A DNA stretch of 64,000 nt. Origin: Fistulifera solaris (Eukaryota > Bacillariophyta > Bacillariophyceae > Naviculales > Stauroneidaceae). How positions within the stretch are numbered: position 1 is the stretch's first letter; the number at the start of each line of letters is the position of its first letter. Made by a program: the position numbers and the translations under genes. This document shows positions 43,456-55,244 of this stretch, in pieces. The notes beneath the pieces are model-generated. The model had not been told where the DNA came from and did not search any database. It was given only the letters and a program-made list of their open reading frames with translations. The DNA lies in contig AP026169.1 of assembly GCA_030295235.1 (NCBI GenBank), forward strand, positions 186,001 to 250,000, read 5' to 3'.

Positions 43456-46400
43456 ATGGATCCAATGGAAGAAATTTCCTTTTCGGAAAAGGACGATGTC
43501 GATGAAAGCGAAGAGTGTAGTGAACGAATGTTCCACGGAAGTATAAAAATGAATGACATGTACGATGATGAAGAAAGTTACGATATGATGGATTACGGAG
43601 ATCCTGAATGTATTGAAAGCGGAGTTGTTTACGACAGTGTATTTGCTGAAGCCGCTTTAGATCCGCTGTTTGAAGTGAGCGAAAATACGCTAAGTTACGA
43701 CGAGGAAGGAACCACCGATTCTCAAACAATCCGGCCCAGTAGTCATCCTGGGAATCCGGTCGAACGAAAATTTGCATCTAGTCTTACTGGGGGAGGTTCC
43801 GAGCCATTTTCACTTTTACCGGGGCGAAAAGGAGATAATTTGCAACCATCTCGGCTAGAGCCGCGCCGCCGGAAAACAATATCGGGCCCAAGGCCTGCAA
43901 ATGAAAGTGATCTTCCGTTACGATCGTCCCGACGTCGGAACCTTTACCGACCTTCTTTGACAGAATCGCTGGCGGACTCTTCCGTATCTTCCGATGGGAA
44001 CGACAGTTCACGTCCAAAATCACGCAATGCGACTGTCTTTGCGGTTAGTCGCATTTCGACACGCCGAAATACTCTGAAACGGGAAACGAGCAAAGACTCT
44101 TTGACAGCTGCTGTCGATCGTCTTGCTGAGAACAGCAATGATTGGGAAAATGTGGCAGCGGCGGCCGCTGTGGTGGCCGCATCCACTCACACACTGGCCA
44201 AACGGAGTCTTGTTCAGTTCAGTCGAGGCGACCACGTTCTGGTCATGCTGACTCTCCTCAATATCACCAACCAGCTCGATGATAAGGATATGTTTACGAC
44301 AGATCCTGTCAACTGCTTCGGTTACGCCGCCGGCGAAGGCACCAATGAAGCTCAGAGGCATGGACCTTATAAGTATCTGCTTTGTCATGTTCAAACGGTT
44401 CATTTCGACGAAGACGAGCGATATTACACGGTGACTCGAATGGATACTGGATCTCAACAACGGGCCGATCCCGGCTGGATGGAACCCATCAAGGACCCAC
44501 GGGCGATCGAACGAGCATTACGTGCCGCACGCCGAACTCCACGATCCCAAGACGCGCCGAAAGCAGAGACACCGGGGCTTTGGTTTTGGTTGGCCGTTTC
44601 GCCGTTGCACTTCTTGACCACGAAAGCACTTCCCTTTTATAAGCACACGAAACGATCCACGAAACGGCTCGTGGAAAGCATTGTTCACGGGAAAGATGGT
44701 TACGAACTTCGTTTCCGCTGCACGGCAATCAACTTTCTGGTTCTTTGCAGTTTGATTTATCTTTTCGTCGACGTTGTTGCTTTGGCTTTCCTTTCTACTG
44801 AGACTGACTTTGCTGTTTCAGCTGTTGCAGCGTAAGTTTTAGTGCGATGATTCCTTATTCCAGATAGAGTAAGCTGACTTCTTTTCAGGTTCGTTTGGCT
44901 AGTTCTACTTCTCGAACTCTTGTTTGAGTGCATGATCCGTCCTTCAAATTACTTTTCTCTTTTAAGGACAGACAAGGCCTATGCACCACTAACAGCACGA
45001 AACATAAACAGGTTTCATCTTGGTTTGGAGCTCATCGCGTTGCTGATATTCGTCCCATCAATGTTGTGCATCATGACCGATTATTGTGAAGATAATATAT
45101 GGTTCAATGGTGTCGAGGCTGCTTTGAGTGCAGTCAAAAGCGAGAATGCTTGGCGAGCCGCAATTGGGAGATTTAATATGAATTTGACATTTCTGAGATG
45201 TTTTGGGCCAGTAAGACATTGGAAACAAATGTGGATCGCACATACCCTCGAAGGCAAAGACAGCAGTCAAAACAGTAAGTTGGCGATAAGCGAGATGGGC
45301 CATGTTCAATTCTTGACATCTAATTATATTGTCCAAAGATTTTACTCGTAAACTGTTTCTCATGGACCATGATCACGGCAAACGAGTTAAGAAGCGCTTC
45401 AGCAAGGCGAAAGCAAACAAAGAGGTTAGTATAACCTCCTTGTTCTCCTGTGATTGTGCGACGCATACTCGAACTAAGTTTGCAATATGTTTAAATAGGA
45501 TGATGAGACTGAAATTACGGTAGACCAAGACGTCGAATTAAAATCACAATCGAAAGAAAATGATCAGCAGCTGAAGAACGCTGCAACCATCGGAACCGCC
45601 CTGACTGTCCTCAATTCACATAGGGCTTTATTTATACTGTAAGTGACACAGAACGAGCACTCTGGTGAATTTCATACGCAAGTATTAACCAGTCCGTACC
45701 GCAGACTTGCTGTTGTCGCCATTCTCCCATCCATCACCACGCTTTGGAAGCAGAATCCACTTGGGACCAAGTCGCTTGATCTCCTTATGGCTTATAACAT
45801 CGCAGCAAATTCAACGGATGACTGTGAGTTTCTCCAACATGCAGTTAGCTCTTGGTTATCGTCAGTTGCAATTGTCAGCGACAGCTATGTGAAAACTGGA
45901 AATTATAAGTTAGTCGAAGATGTTTACGTTCTTTGGGCGGAAATGCGCCCGGTTCGATGTGATTGGCAAAGAAACGACGGCGTTATCACAAAATGCGATT
46001 TATTTGATGTAAAAGTCCCTGGAATTGCTTTAGCTTGTGACTTGTGGAACTCTACAATGCGCGATTCACCAGACGGTGTCACTAACAACTACTTGGCTAG
46101 TCAAATTGGTATCCGAACCGGAGAGGCATTAGACCTGGAGAAGCGTAAATGGGGCATGTCCGATTTTTATGGGTCGATCGAGGAGGATGAGTTTTACGTC
46201 AGAAGCGTATTCAATGAATCTCATGCTGTTGCACTTGCGTAAGTTCTTATCTGTGAATTGCCGTATTGCTCTCTGGTTGAGCTTCGCGTTTCTAAAATTG
46301 CGAAAACAGGTACTTGTCACTTTTCCTCCAATTATTCGGGCTGTTGATGCTATCACTAGTTGGATTAACTGTACTGCGTGAAGATGCGGGACGACTAGTG

Positions 46401-48083
46401 CTCGGTCCTTTACAGCGCATGTTGATGATTGTTGTCAGATGTAAGTGCAAGGTGTCTGTTGGCATCTGTTCAAAGTGCGATAACCTAAACTGAGTATTTG
46501 TTTCGACGCAAATGAAGATGCCGAAAACCCGTTGTCGCTAAGAGCGCAAAGGTCCGGGCAACGCCTCGATGAGAAAGAAAATGAGTCTAAAGAAGAACTT
46601 GGTAACTACGAGACAGAGCAACTTATTAATGCGATCGCTAAGATCGCGGACTTGTTGAGAAAATGTTGGGGCGTTGCAGGAGCTGGTATCATTTCCTCGA
46701 ACCTTGCCCGGACCAGGATGGGAAAACCGTCGTCTTTAACCCGACGGTTCCAGGGAAAAGCGTGTACGCTCTGTTCGGGTTCGTCGCAATCAATGACTTC
46801 AGCAAGCAATTACGTGTTCTCGGTGATGATGTCATGAAATTGATCAATGACGTGGCTCGTGTCGTTCATGATGAAGTCTTTCGATGGGCGCTTAACGATA
46901 GCGGGCAATGCAACAAGAACTTGGGAGCAGCCTTCTTGATGGTTTTCCGCATCGGCGACTTTTCCGAGGTCCACGAAAAGCAGAGAAGAGCTGCGGCGGT
47001 GGTTTTCAAAGGGCAACAGAAGAAAGCAGTTAGATCACGAAAGCAGAGGTCGAAATTCCGCAGAAGTAGCACAAAACAAATTGAGGGAGGACCAGCTTTG
47101 CAGCTTGCGAGTCTACCTGGAATTCAGTCCTTTGCCGATCGAGCCCTCTTGGGCCTCTTAAAATCGTTTGCCGGTATCCACAGAGATAAACATCTCAGAG
47201 AATGGGAAGGAGATTGGCGGTTGGGTGCAGGGGTTGGGGCTTTTAAAGTGAGTGTGATTTATGGCATGGATGCGGGTTGGGCCGTGGAAGGAGCAGTAGG
47301 TAGTGAGTACAAAATTGACGCCACCTACCTGTCACCTCATGTCAACATGGCCAGTCGCATGATGAGTGCTTGTAAGCAGTATGGGGTGACGATGCTAATG
47401 AGCCAAGCCGTTGAGGAACTTTTGAGTACAAAATTGACGCCACCTACCTGTCACCTCATGTCAACATGGCCAGTCGCATGATGAGTGCTTGTAAGCAGTA
47501 TGGGGTGACGATGCTAATGAGCCAAGCCGTTGAGGAACTTTTATCAAGGACAGCGAGAAGTAAGCTTCGGCACTTGGATACTGTCTACGTGAAGGGCAGT
47601 AGCGTCGCGCAACGCATATACACATATGACTGCAGGTTTGACGGTGTGGACTATTTCTTGTACGAAAGAACCCCCGAACAAGCTGATGCTGAAGCTGCTG
47701 CTTATACCCAATCCATTTGGGACACTGACAAAGATCTCCAAGGGATGAGACAACATGTAGGCGATGATTTTATGGAGAAGTTCAGTGACGGTGTGCAGCA
47801 TTATCTTGACGGAAGATGGACTGAAGCGGTGGAGCTTCTCCAAGATGCTGATGATCTAATGCTTAGAACAGTACTGGAAGAAGGATATGTAGATCACAAG
47901 GCTGATGACTTTGGAGGAAAATTATTTGATCGCACTGGTCAAAGGGGGTGTGACGACGAGATAAACAGAATCAGGAACGACTTTGGCGATGGTGCGTGCA
48001 AGTGCTTGGTGCAATACATGCTTAGGAGAAAATGCAAGCCTCCCAGTGACTGGAACGGTGTCCGCGCATTGATGAGCAAATAA
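43456..48083 (+). CDS. Multi-pass membrane protein with class III nucleotide-cyclase-like domain
   Basis: Seven exons are inferred: 43456-44831, 44889-45274, 45339-45424, 45499-45638, 45693-46238, 46310-46440 and 46518-48083, with introns of 54-77 bases. The N terminus (about 400 residues) is acidic and Ser/Arg-rich. Transmembrane segments are NFLVLCSLIYLFVDVVALAF, FVWLVLLLELLFECM, LELIALLIFVPSMLCIM, and further ones before the extracytoplasmic loop; the last is LFLQLFGLLMLSLVGLTVL. Then come GPLQRMLMIVVRYAENPL and a cyclase-like domain (FGFVAINDFSKQL, GAAFLMVFRIGDF, KIDATYLSPHVNMASRMM). The usual first metal Asp is not where expected, so catalysis is uncertain. One base is missing near 46716, and a perfect 119-bp tandem duplication (47304-47541) breaks the frame. 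Cyclases of this form are common in stramenopiles and ciliates. The last exon also carries a helical tail. Confidence 0.78.
47304..47541 (+). repeat. Perfect 119-bp direct tandem duplication
   Basis: Bases 47304-47422 recur without a difference at 47423-47541, joined at a short T-rich overlap (CTTTT). The unit encodes the conserved cyclase-like stretch KIDATYLSPHVNMASRMMSA and what follows. Because 119 is not a multiple of three, the second copy is out of frame. It is either a real duplication or an assembly artefact. Confidence 0.95.
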
Positions 48084-48266
48084 TGAGCAAATAATAGAAG
48101 CATTTGTTTGAGGCCGCTACGTTGTGCTACTTCGTATTTCTTACCAGCGTGAACGGATTTTTATGCTATTTGTCAACCATGTTATGAAAACTATACATGC
48201 ACGATGTTTCTTTTTGGTCCATTTTATATTTTTCATTGTTATCAGAGACAATTACTTCTTGTTACA

Positions 48267-50269
48267 TTACCGCTTTTTAATTGTTTCCAATTCGCGACGC
48301 AGGATACCCGCAAGATAGGCCGTTTTATTGCGCATGGTCGTTTTGTCAATCGACACAAATCGCTGCAAAGCGGCTACCGCCATGTTTTCGGGCAAGTCAT
48401 GGATCATACCAAGAATGCCATCATCCAAAGGACCTTCGACCGCCCCACTCGTTTGAATGCTCTGGCGAAAAGAACAATTGTGAGATAAATTGTTGTTGTG
48501 CAAAGAAAAAGCAAGATTTACAAGTTACAAACCTGAACCAAATACTGGACGGAGGGAGTGAGCTGACCCAACGTCGCCGTGGTCCGCCGACCGCTCCGAC
48601 CCGAATGGTGCTGCTCCGTCGGCGGATATTGCTGCAGAGTATTCGCTGGATACGCTGGCTGTGGCATACCTGGATTGTAGGGTGGATTCATGCCGCCATA
48701 GTTGGACATTGTGTTCTGAAGGTACGGCATGTTTGATTGTTGCATGCCATTCTGATTCGCCAAAGCCTGAACGGCCGAGGCCGCCTTGTCCGCGAGTCCA
48801 AAAATGTCCACCGACAAGCCTGGATTAGCGGAAGACTGCTGCCAATTTCCATAATTTGACGGCTGCGATGTTGCTGCACCGAACGGTGTTTGCTGTGAAT
48901 TCATCATCTGCGGTGGTTGCTGCGGATTCATCAGTTGCTGCGGTTGTGAATGCATCATTTGCTGCGCTGGTGGATTCATCATCATCATCTGCTGCTGCTG
49001 CTGCGGTGGATTCATCATGTGCGGTGGGGGTGGCGGGGGTGCTCCATACGCCGGCGGGTACATATTGGGACCTTGGTTGTAACCGTAGGTGTCATTCATC
49101 CTACGATTCGCAGCTTGGTTCATCCCGCTTCCATAGGCGTCCATTATCCTCCCATTCGGAGGTATCATGTTGTTCATTCCTGGCGGATTGTACGTCATTG
49201 AACTGGAATACATGGATTGCGGCTGCTGTTGCGGTGGTGGCATCGGATGCGGTCGATGACGATCATCGTACGAAGGAGCATATTTATTCGGAATCTCATG
49301 TCGTGTTTCCATACGATCACGGGATCGTTCACGAGTAGTATACGAAGGAGTCGACTTGGGATCACGATACGAAGGCTCTCTGCCACGCGGTTTCGACGAC
49401 GACGACGACGACGGCGCATCTCCTCGCATGTAGCGATTAAGGATTCCCATGAAATAACTCCCAAAATTGCGAATGGACGTTCGTTCGACACTGGACAGTT
49501 CGTCCAAGGCCAAGAGAGCATCCTTTTCGGACAACATGCGAATTTTGGAACGTACTTTTTCGTCCATTTCGTCGCGCGTACAAAATCCTGTCGAGACCAA
49601 CAACTCCAAACGATGATGGACGGCTGGTGTAATGTGATGTCCCATGGGCAAAATCTCCAATTGACCCGACTGCTGCGCCCGCGTGATGACACTTTGGTAG
49701 CGTTTGACGACGCCGTACAGATACGCCCCATGATTGCGAATACCGGAGCCTTTGACATCGACGGCATCATCGTATTCGGTGAGGGCATCATTGATGGATT
49801 GCGTGGGTAGTGTTTTGAGAATTTCTAGGAGTTTACCCTGACGGAGGAGTGCTCCAGTGACGGATTTGGGTATTTTGACTCCAGGTGGAAGATCAAAGGA
49901 TGCTGGATCGAGGAATGTGTGATTACTTGAAATGATCGAAGTAGTAGGCAAAGGAGGAGTTGGTAAAGTTGAAGCTGGAGTCGTTTGTCGTGCGGTTGGG
50001 GATTTGTGAGGAATGGGAATGTCGGAGAGCGATGGAGACGATTGATTATTAGGGGAAGGCGCAGTTGCGACTGAAGCAATACTTGTACTAGCCGGACGTT
50101 GACTATTTACGGATGTGGAAGACACGGGCTCTTGATTTGTGGCAATATCATCATCTCCCGCTTCAAATAGATCTTCCTCTTCCTCATCGTCTGGCTCTTT
50201 TTGGATGCTCGATGCGATGACGGTCTCCACTTTCTCAGGAGAAGATTGGTTCGTTGTTTCGTCTACCAT
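48267..50269 (-). CDS. Protein with three hnRNP-Q/R acidic-domain-like repeats
   Basis: ATG 50269 ([10 protein letters not shown]) to TAA 48267, with one intron at 48532-48462 (GTTTGT...CGCCAG); the product is 643 residues. Three copies of a helical domain resembling the N-terminal acidic domain of hnRNP Q/R (SYNCRIP) are visible: about residues 146-191, 236-280 and, in the second exon, near 595-635. All share the pattern L-x-x-(A/L)L-x-x-(Y/L/F)-x-x-(V/I)D-x-(T/S)-x-(I/M)RN-x-x-(A/S)Y-(L/F)-x-G(I/V)(L/V)-x-R. Acidic and Ser/Pro-rich sequences precede them; a long disordered region with repeated MMNPPQQ, PPPPPP and NQG words lies between the second and third copies. There is no RRM. Probably RNA- or protein-binding, possibly in RNA granules. 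The frame is intact. Confidence 0.78.
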
Positions 50270-50840
50270 TGCTTCTAAATTTACTAGAGTCGAGACGAAT
50301 GAAAAATTTAGACCAGATAGAAGAAACGACACTCAAAGGAATGAACTGAATTTGATAAATAGTGAATAGTATCGCCGGGATGGATCCCAGTCAGGTGTCA
50401 TGTGGCTGCTGGCGTTGCGCTCTGTTTTGTGCATGTCCATTGCGTTGCTGCGGTCCGTTCTTCACGCCTTTCTTGTCCGCAAAAAAAGAAAAAGATCTTT
50501 TCCGCAATGGTCCTGGACCCTGGACTGAACCGTGCAATCACTAAAGAAGAATCGTAGCGGTACCGGTGCGGTCGGTAACTGTTCGTTGCACGTCTGTCCG
50601 TCGTCCATCACGAAGGCGCGAAACAGGATCGCCTCGCAAAATAAATGGAATACTACGGAGTAATACTTGTACCAGGTAACGCACCACCGAAATAGTCGAG
50701 ACATCCGCAACAACAACAACAACAATAACAACAACACCTACTACCAGTACCAGGCACGACAATACACTGCCGATTGCCGAGATCTACCAGTTCCTTTCTT
50801 CTCCTTTCACCCCTCATTCGTCTCATTGAAGAAATCGAAA
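50270..50840. other. Divergent intergenic region
   Basis: About 0.57 kb between divergent genes. An AAC-type microsatellite (CAACAACAACAACAATAACA) lies near 50708-50735, inside what is probably the leader of the HIRA gene. GGTACC words occur near 50560. Confidence 0.5.
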
Positions 50841-53800
50841 ATGGTACAAGCCGAAATTCCTTTATGGATGTCTCACAATACGGTTTCGACGTCAGACGAT
50901 CCCCAACACAAAGCACTCGCGTTGTGGCAAAATCAACAAAAATGTGCCATTTACAGCATTGACATTTTTGAGCATTTAGTAGCAACAGCGGGAGGAGATG
51001 GGACGGTTAAATTGTGGAACAGTCAAGCCTTATTTGCTGCGGAAGGAAAATCGCATTATACACAAGAAGGAGATTACGCGAGTTCCGGATCGAGTGCCGA
51101 AGAAGAGGACGAGAGTCCTACTCTTCTTCTGAATCATCATCACCAGAATGACACGATCGAGGAACCCGTACACGATTTGAATCAAGCTGTTCGTCGAAAA
51201 AGGATGCTTCACCTCGCAAGCAACTATCATCATCGTCATCATCACCACCACCACCCCGCATCGCCCGAGAAACCATCACTACTGCATCATCGGCATCCAC
51301 ATCCCACCGACTCATCTGTACCCTCTCGGCACACACCGGTTCCTCCGTCTTAGCGGTCCGCTTTGCACCGTCCGGTCGTTATCTGGCATCGGCGGGAGAC
51401 GATGGGGCCGTTTGTATCTATGCTCCTTCTACTTCTTCTTCTTCTTCTTCTTTTTCCTCCAACACGCAATGGTCCCGCATTCGCTTGTGTCGGGGACATA
51501 ATCTCGATGTCGTCGATTTGGCGTGGGCCCCGGATGATTCGCACCTCGTATCGTGTTCTCTCGATTCGGAAACTCCCATTATTGTGTGGAAATTGACCGA
51601 TCTGTCGTCGACCAAATCTATGATTGCCAGTCCGTACAAAATATTAGGAAAAGACGTGCACAAAAGTACCGTCAAGGGCGTTGATTTTGATCCGGCCGGC
51701 TCGTATTTTGCGTCATCGGGAGATGATCCGGCCGTCTGTATCTGGAGAGCGCACGATGATTGGGGTCTCGAGCAACGCATTGATGCGTCGACCGGTATTT
51801 TCAAACAGTGGGGGACCGAATCATCAACGTCCAATCAATCGTTGTTTCGTCGTTTGAGTTGGTCCACCGACGGATCTTTTCTCTGTGCCACCAATGCAGT
51901 GGTCCGTCACAAAAATGTTGCATCGACCATTCGACGAGAAGGATGGAATGTCGGAGCCGATTCGGCGAATTTAGTGGGGCACAAACAACCCGTCGTCGTG
52001 AGTCGGCATGCTTCTTACTTATTGGATGGGCGACGGAAGAAGGAGAATAGTGAGGAAGACGAAGACCATGAGCCAGAAGCTGCCACACTACTGGCATTGG
52101 GAGACCGGCGAGGATTTGTGACCGTGTGGAGTACGAAAAAGTCACGTCCCATTTTCAAACTGCAATGTAGCGAAAGTCGTTGCACGGTGACCGATTTGGC
52201 GTGGGGCAAATATGGTTCCGGTAAAGACATCCAAGATATGGTCCTTTTAGTGTCGCTCTTGGATGGTCAAGTTGTGGCCATTCAATTCCATGTTCCTGAC
52301 GAGCTGGGGCCGTTTTTGAGTTCAGAGGATCAGGCTCGTGTATTTCAACTCCGGTATGGCATTGAAATGGACTCCAGCAGTTTGGGTCAGAGGCGAAAGA
52401 TGCTGGTTGGAAAGGGAAACGGTGCCAGCGATCTGATCGAAAATGCTTTTCAAATGTCTTTGGAAGAATCAGTGGGTAAAACACTTCCCGAAGCAGAAAA
52501 GGACGACCCACCACATGTTGCTCAAAGCTCGCTGCTTTCCTCTAGCTTGGTCCGGAAAAGAGCGACAACAATTTAGGACAAGATCGAAGAAAGCGAGCGC
52601 GATTAGTCCAGGTTGTAAATGACAACCCCACGCAAAGCACAAAACGACTAGAAGGCAACACGCAGTCTAAAGTAAATGAGCTCGATCCATTGCAAGCTGC
52701 ACTTAACGCTGCCGAAAGGGCCACGGATATCCTGGAAGGCGCTGCCTTAGCAGGACAACCAGGACAACCAAGTCGAACAGTTCAGCATGAAAGAGGCCAT
52801 ACCGACAAGTCGCAACAGCACAATCAGTCCAATCACCTGATCAATAACATTGCCTCCTCGGTCCCCTCACCTGTTCTTCCCCATAATACAAACCGTGTAC
52901 ATATCACAACGCTCCCGATAACCAGGGGAAGAAATGGCAATGGAGAACAATCCACAAAAGTAATCGTAGAGTGTACGAATTCCTCCAAAATCCCCTCAGG
53001 AGCCAAGGGCAACCCTGTTCCCTGCATTGACGTTGTGATAAAGAAAGACAATACTGCAACCTGGTCGGATCAGATAGTCGGCACATCCTGTGCGGCAGTA
53101 TCAGCATCGAATCGCTTTTTGGCCATCGGAACTGCCGACGGTTCCATCCAATTGTACGGAACCTCGCCCTCCATTGGATGGCTTTCAGCCAATGCCTTTC
53201 GCTCGCACCCTCCATTAATATGTAGTGGCGCTGTTGTGAGTTTGAGGCTAGAAGAGACGGAAGCTTCGTTGCAGATGCTAGTTGTCACTAGTGACGGTAG
53301 TTTCGGTCTTCACACTGTGTTTCCACGACTATCCCTGGTGAAAAAGGGTTCCATTTTACCACCCATGACTCACATGGCTTTATCAGCGGCATCCAACAAA
53401 GATTTGGTTTATCCACAACTATCTCGGATACAAATCACAAAGAACAATCAGCTGCTGCTACTTTTGTCATTTTCGAATACGAACAGAGAAAGCTGCGGAG
53501 TCGGCGGCTCCGTTCAATCCTTTGTGTACAACGACATGTCCGAACTCTGGATGCGCCTTGCGGATAGTCGTTTTGTTCTTTCGGATTTTTACAGCAGCTT
53601 GCCGTCACGTTCTCCCGCCGGACGTTTGACCGAAATCGACGATTCCGTGAAACTAGGGGCACTAGAATCGACTCTCAAAGCCTCGCACCGCAACGCCAGT
53701 GCTATTTATTTGCAAGGATCGGAAAAATCTGGCAATTTTCTGGCCACTCGAGCTCACTGTGAAGATCGTTTGGCCTGTGCTGTTGCTTTCGAATCGGGAC

Positions 53801-54081
53801 CCGAGTATCGCCTGTGGTTGGGACGGCTGGTGAGAATCCTCTCCATAACGGGAGACGAAACTGGCTTGCGCCTTTTGACCGAAATGATCCTTGGACGAGG
53901 GCCTTCTTTGACGAACGGAGTGGGCAATGATGACTCTTGTTGGTGGTTATCCCTGTCGCCCGAGGTACTGAAACAGGATCGCAAGGAACTCATTCAGTCG
54001 GTCGTACTGCCAGAAATGAGCAAGAATCGCTCGCTGCAGCGGCTCACAAACGAACTTTCTCTTGAAATAGAGCATGCATAG
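50841..54081 (+). CDS. HIRA: HIRA-type histone chaperone subunit, two frame breaks
   Basis: The HIR complex deposits H3-H4 independent of replication. ATG 50841 starts MVQAEIPLW. WD40 repeats: AIYSIDIFEHLVATAGGDG, VRFAPSGRYLASAGDDGAV, GHNLDVVDLAWAPDDSHLV, KGVDFDPAGSYFASSGDDPAV and RRLSWSTDGSFLCATN. A His-rich insert (about 51226-51260) and a Ser run sit between blades. The C-terminal Hira domain reads QIVGTSCAAVSASNRFLAIG, then LRLLTEMILGRGPS, and ends LEIEHA. Two one-base breaks are seen: four-C run 51254-51257 and four-A run 52556-52559, each explained by one missing base, since similarity carries on in the next frame (RETITTASS; KKSDNNLGQ). Total about 1,080 residues, close to HIRA in other eukaryotes. 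Binds ASF1 and UBN-type partners there; not visible here. Confidence 0.88.
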
Positions 54082-54375
54082 AGGAATCCTAACGTGTTGT
54101 TAGCCTTATTGAACCTGAGGTTGTCTGAAGCATCGACCATTTGCTTGGTAATAACAATAACCTTCCTCTTCGCACTGTCATTGATGATTTTCTTGGGCTT
54201 TCGTCTAGTTTAAGTAAACGTCTCATCGGTACTAACTCCAACCTGTTGCGTGTTGCTGTGTTGATGCGACGATGGCGGTAAGGCTCGTTTTGCTGATTTC
54301 TCAATCGTGCCTTCCTCTTCTGAAAAGTTTCTTACTCACTTTTCGAAATACTATTTCTTCTTTATCTGCCACACT
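54082..54375. other. Intergenic region
   Basis: Nearly 300 bases between two plus-strand genes. No feature recognised. A non-ATG extension of the thioredoxin frame upstream of 54376 is unlikely to be used. Confidence 0.4.
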
Positions 54376-55167
54376 ATGATGTTCTTTTGCAGTCTCGTAT
54401 GGTTGCTTTCTGTGCCAATTGGCGCGTTTTGGGTCAGCCCTCACACGATCCCGCCCCGTCGTCCTCTCCTCGCCGCAACCCTTAAACCAATCAGTGACAT
54501 GCGCGTTTCGGAACTACGGGACGAATTGCGGGAACGGGCAGTGGATTTTTCCGATTGCTTTGATAAAGAGAGTCTCTGTCAGCGATTAGAAGATGCAAGG
54601 AACAACAATGGCAACAACATGAAAACAAAGCAGGAAACTTCGAACACGACTCTCATCGACAAAGATGGGTTATTACAAGAAATTCGTAGCATGTCGGTAC
54701 GATCTTTGCGGGAAGATCTCGCCCGTCGCTCGATTCGGTGGGCGGGATTGTTGGAGAAGGAAGATTTGGTTCAAGCGGTGTATCAAGCACGCATCGAGGC
54801 ACAACAATTTTCTGTCACGGGTCAACTGGTTCCAGGAACGGTGACCGAAGTGAACGGCGACGCGTTGATGCAAGAATTGGGAAAGACCGATACACCGTTG
54901 CTGCTCGATGTCTTTGCCACATGGTGTGGTCCTTGTCAATTAGTTGCACCCCAATTGAAAGCCGTAGCCGCCAAAATGGGAACGAAGCTGCGTGTGTGCA
55001 AAATGGACAGCGACAAGGAACAATCCACCGCAGCTCAATTTAGGATACAGGGTTTACCCACGTTAATTCTGTTTCAAGGAGGCAAAGAAGTCAATCGAGT
55101 GGAAGGTGCCATGATGGAACCGCAAATCATTGCTTGGATTGAGAAAGAATTAGGGATCGCCGTTTAA
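54376..55167 (+). CDS. Plastid-targeted thioredoxin with two SAP-like helical modules
   Basis: A 263-residue protein. MMFFCSLVWLLSVPIGAFWVSP is a signal peptide with GAF-W at the cleavage area, as in diatom plastid proteins. Two copies of a 34-residue module follow: about 41-75 (DMRVSELRDELRERAVDFSD, then EKESL-x-x-RLEDAR) and 105-140 (SMSVRSLREDLARRSIRWAG, then EKEDLVQAVYQAR). They look like SAP/HeH-type helix pairs. The thioredoxin domain carries the WCGPC active site at residues 183-187, with DVFATW before it and the cis-Pro in GLPTLILFQGG. It should reduce disulfides in the plastid or in the space around it. The tandem SAP-like part is unusual for thioredoxins. The frame is intact. Confidence 0.86.
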   Translation: MMFFCSLVWLLSVPIGAFWVSPHTIPPRRPLLAATLKPISDMRVSELRDELRERAVDFSDCFDKESLCQRLEDARNNNGNNMKTKQETSNTTLIDKDGLLQEIRSMSVRSLREDLARRSIRWAGLLEKEDLVQAVYQARIEAQQFSVTGQLVPGTVTEVNGDALMQELGKTDTPLLLDVFATWCGPCQLVAPQLKAVAAKMGTKLRVCKMDSDKEQSTAAQFRIQGLPTLILFQGGKEVNRVEGAMMEPQIIAWIEKELGIAV

Positions 55168-55244
55168 AGAGGCTAAAGAAGTAATATTGTAGTTCCGTTA
55201 GTAGCTTTACAACAATTGCTTCCGACAAGAACTCGGAGTAAAAA

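Noticed and set aside
48856-49338. Plus-strand frame opposite the hnRNP-Q-like gene
   Set aside because: Repetitive Ser/Ala/Val shadow of Gln/Met-rich coding sequence on the other strand.
33453-50662. Near-palindrome TACTACGGAGTA at about 33453 and 50651
   Set aside because: Two copies of a 12-base word in 64 kb can easily occur by chance.
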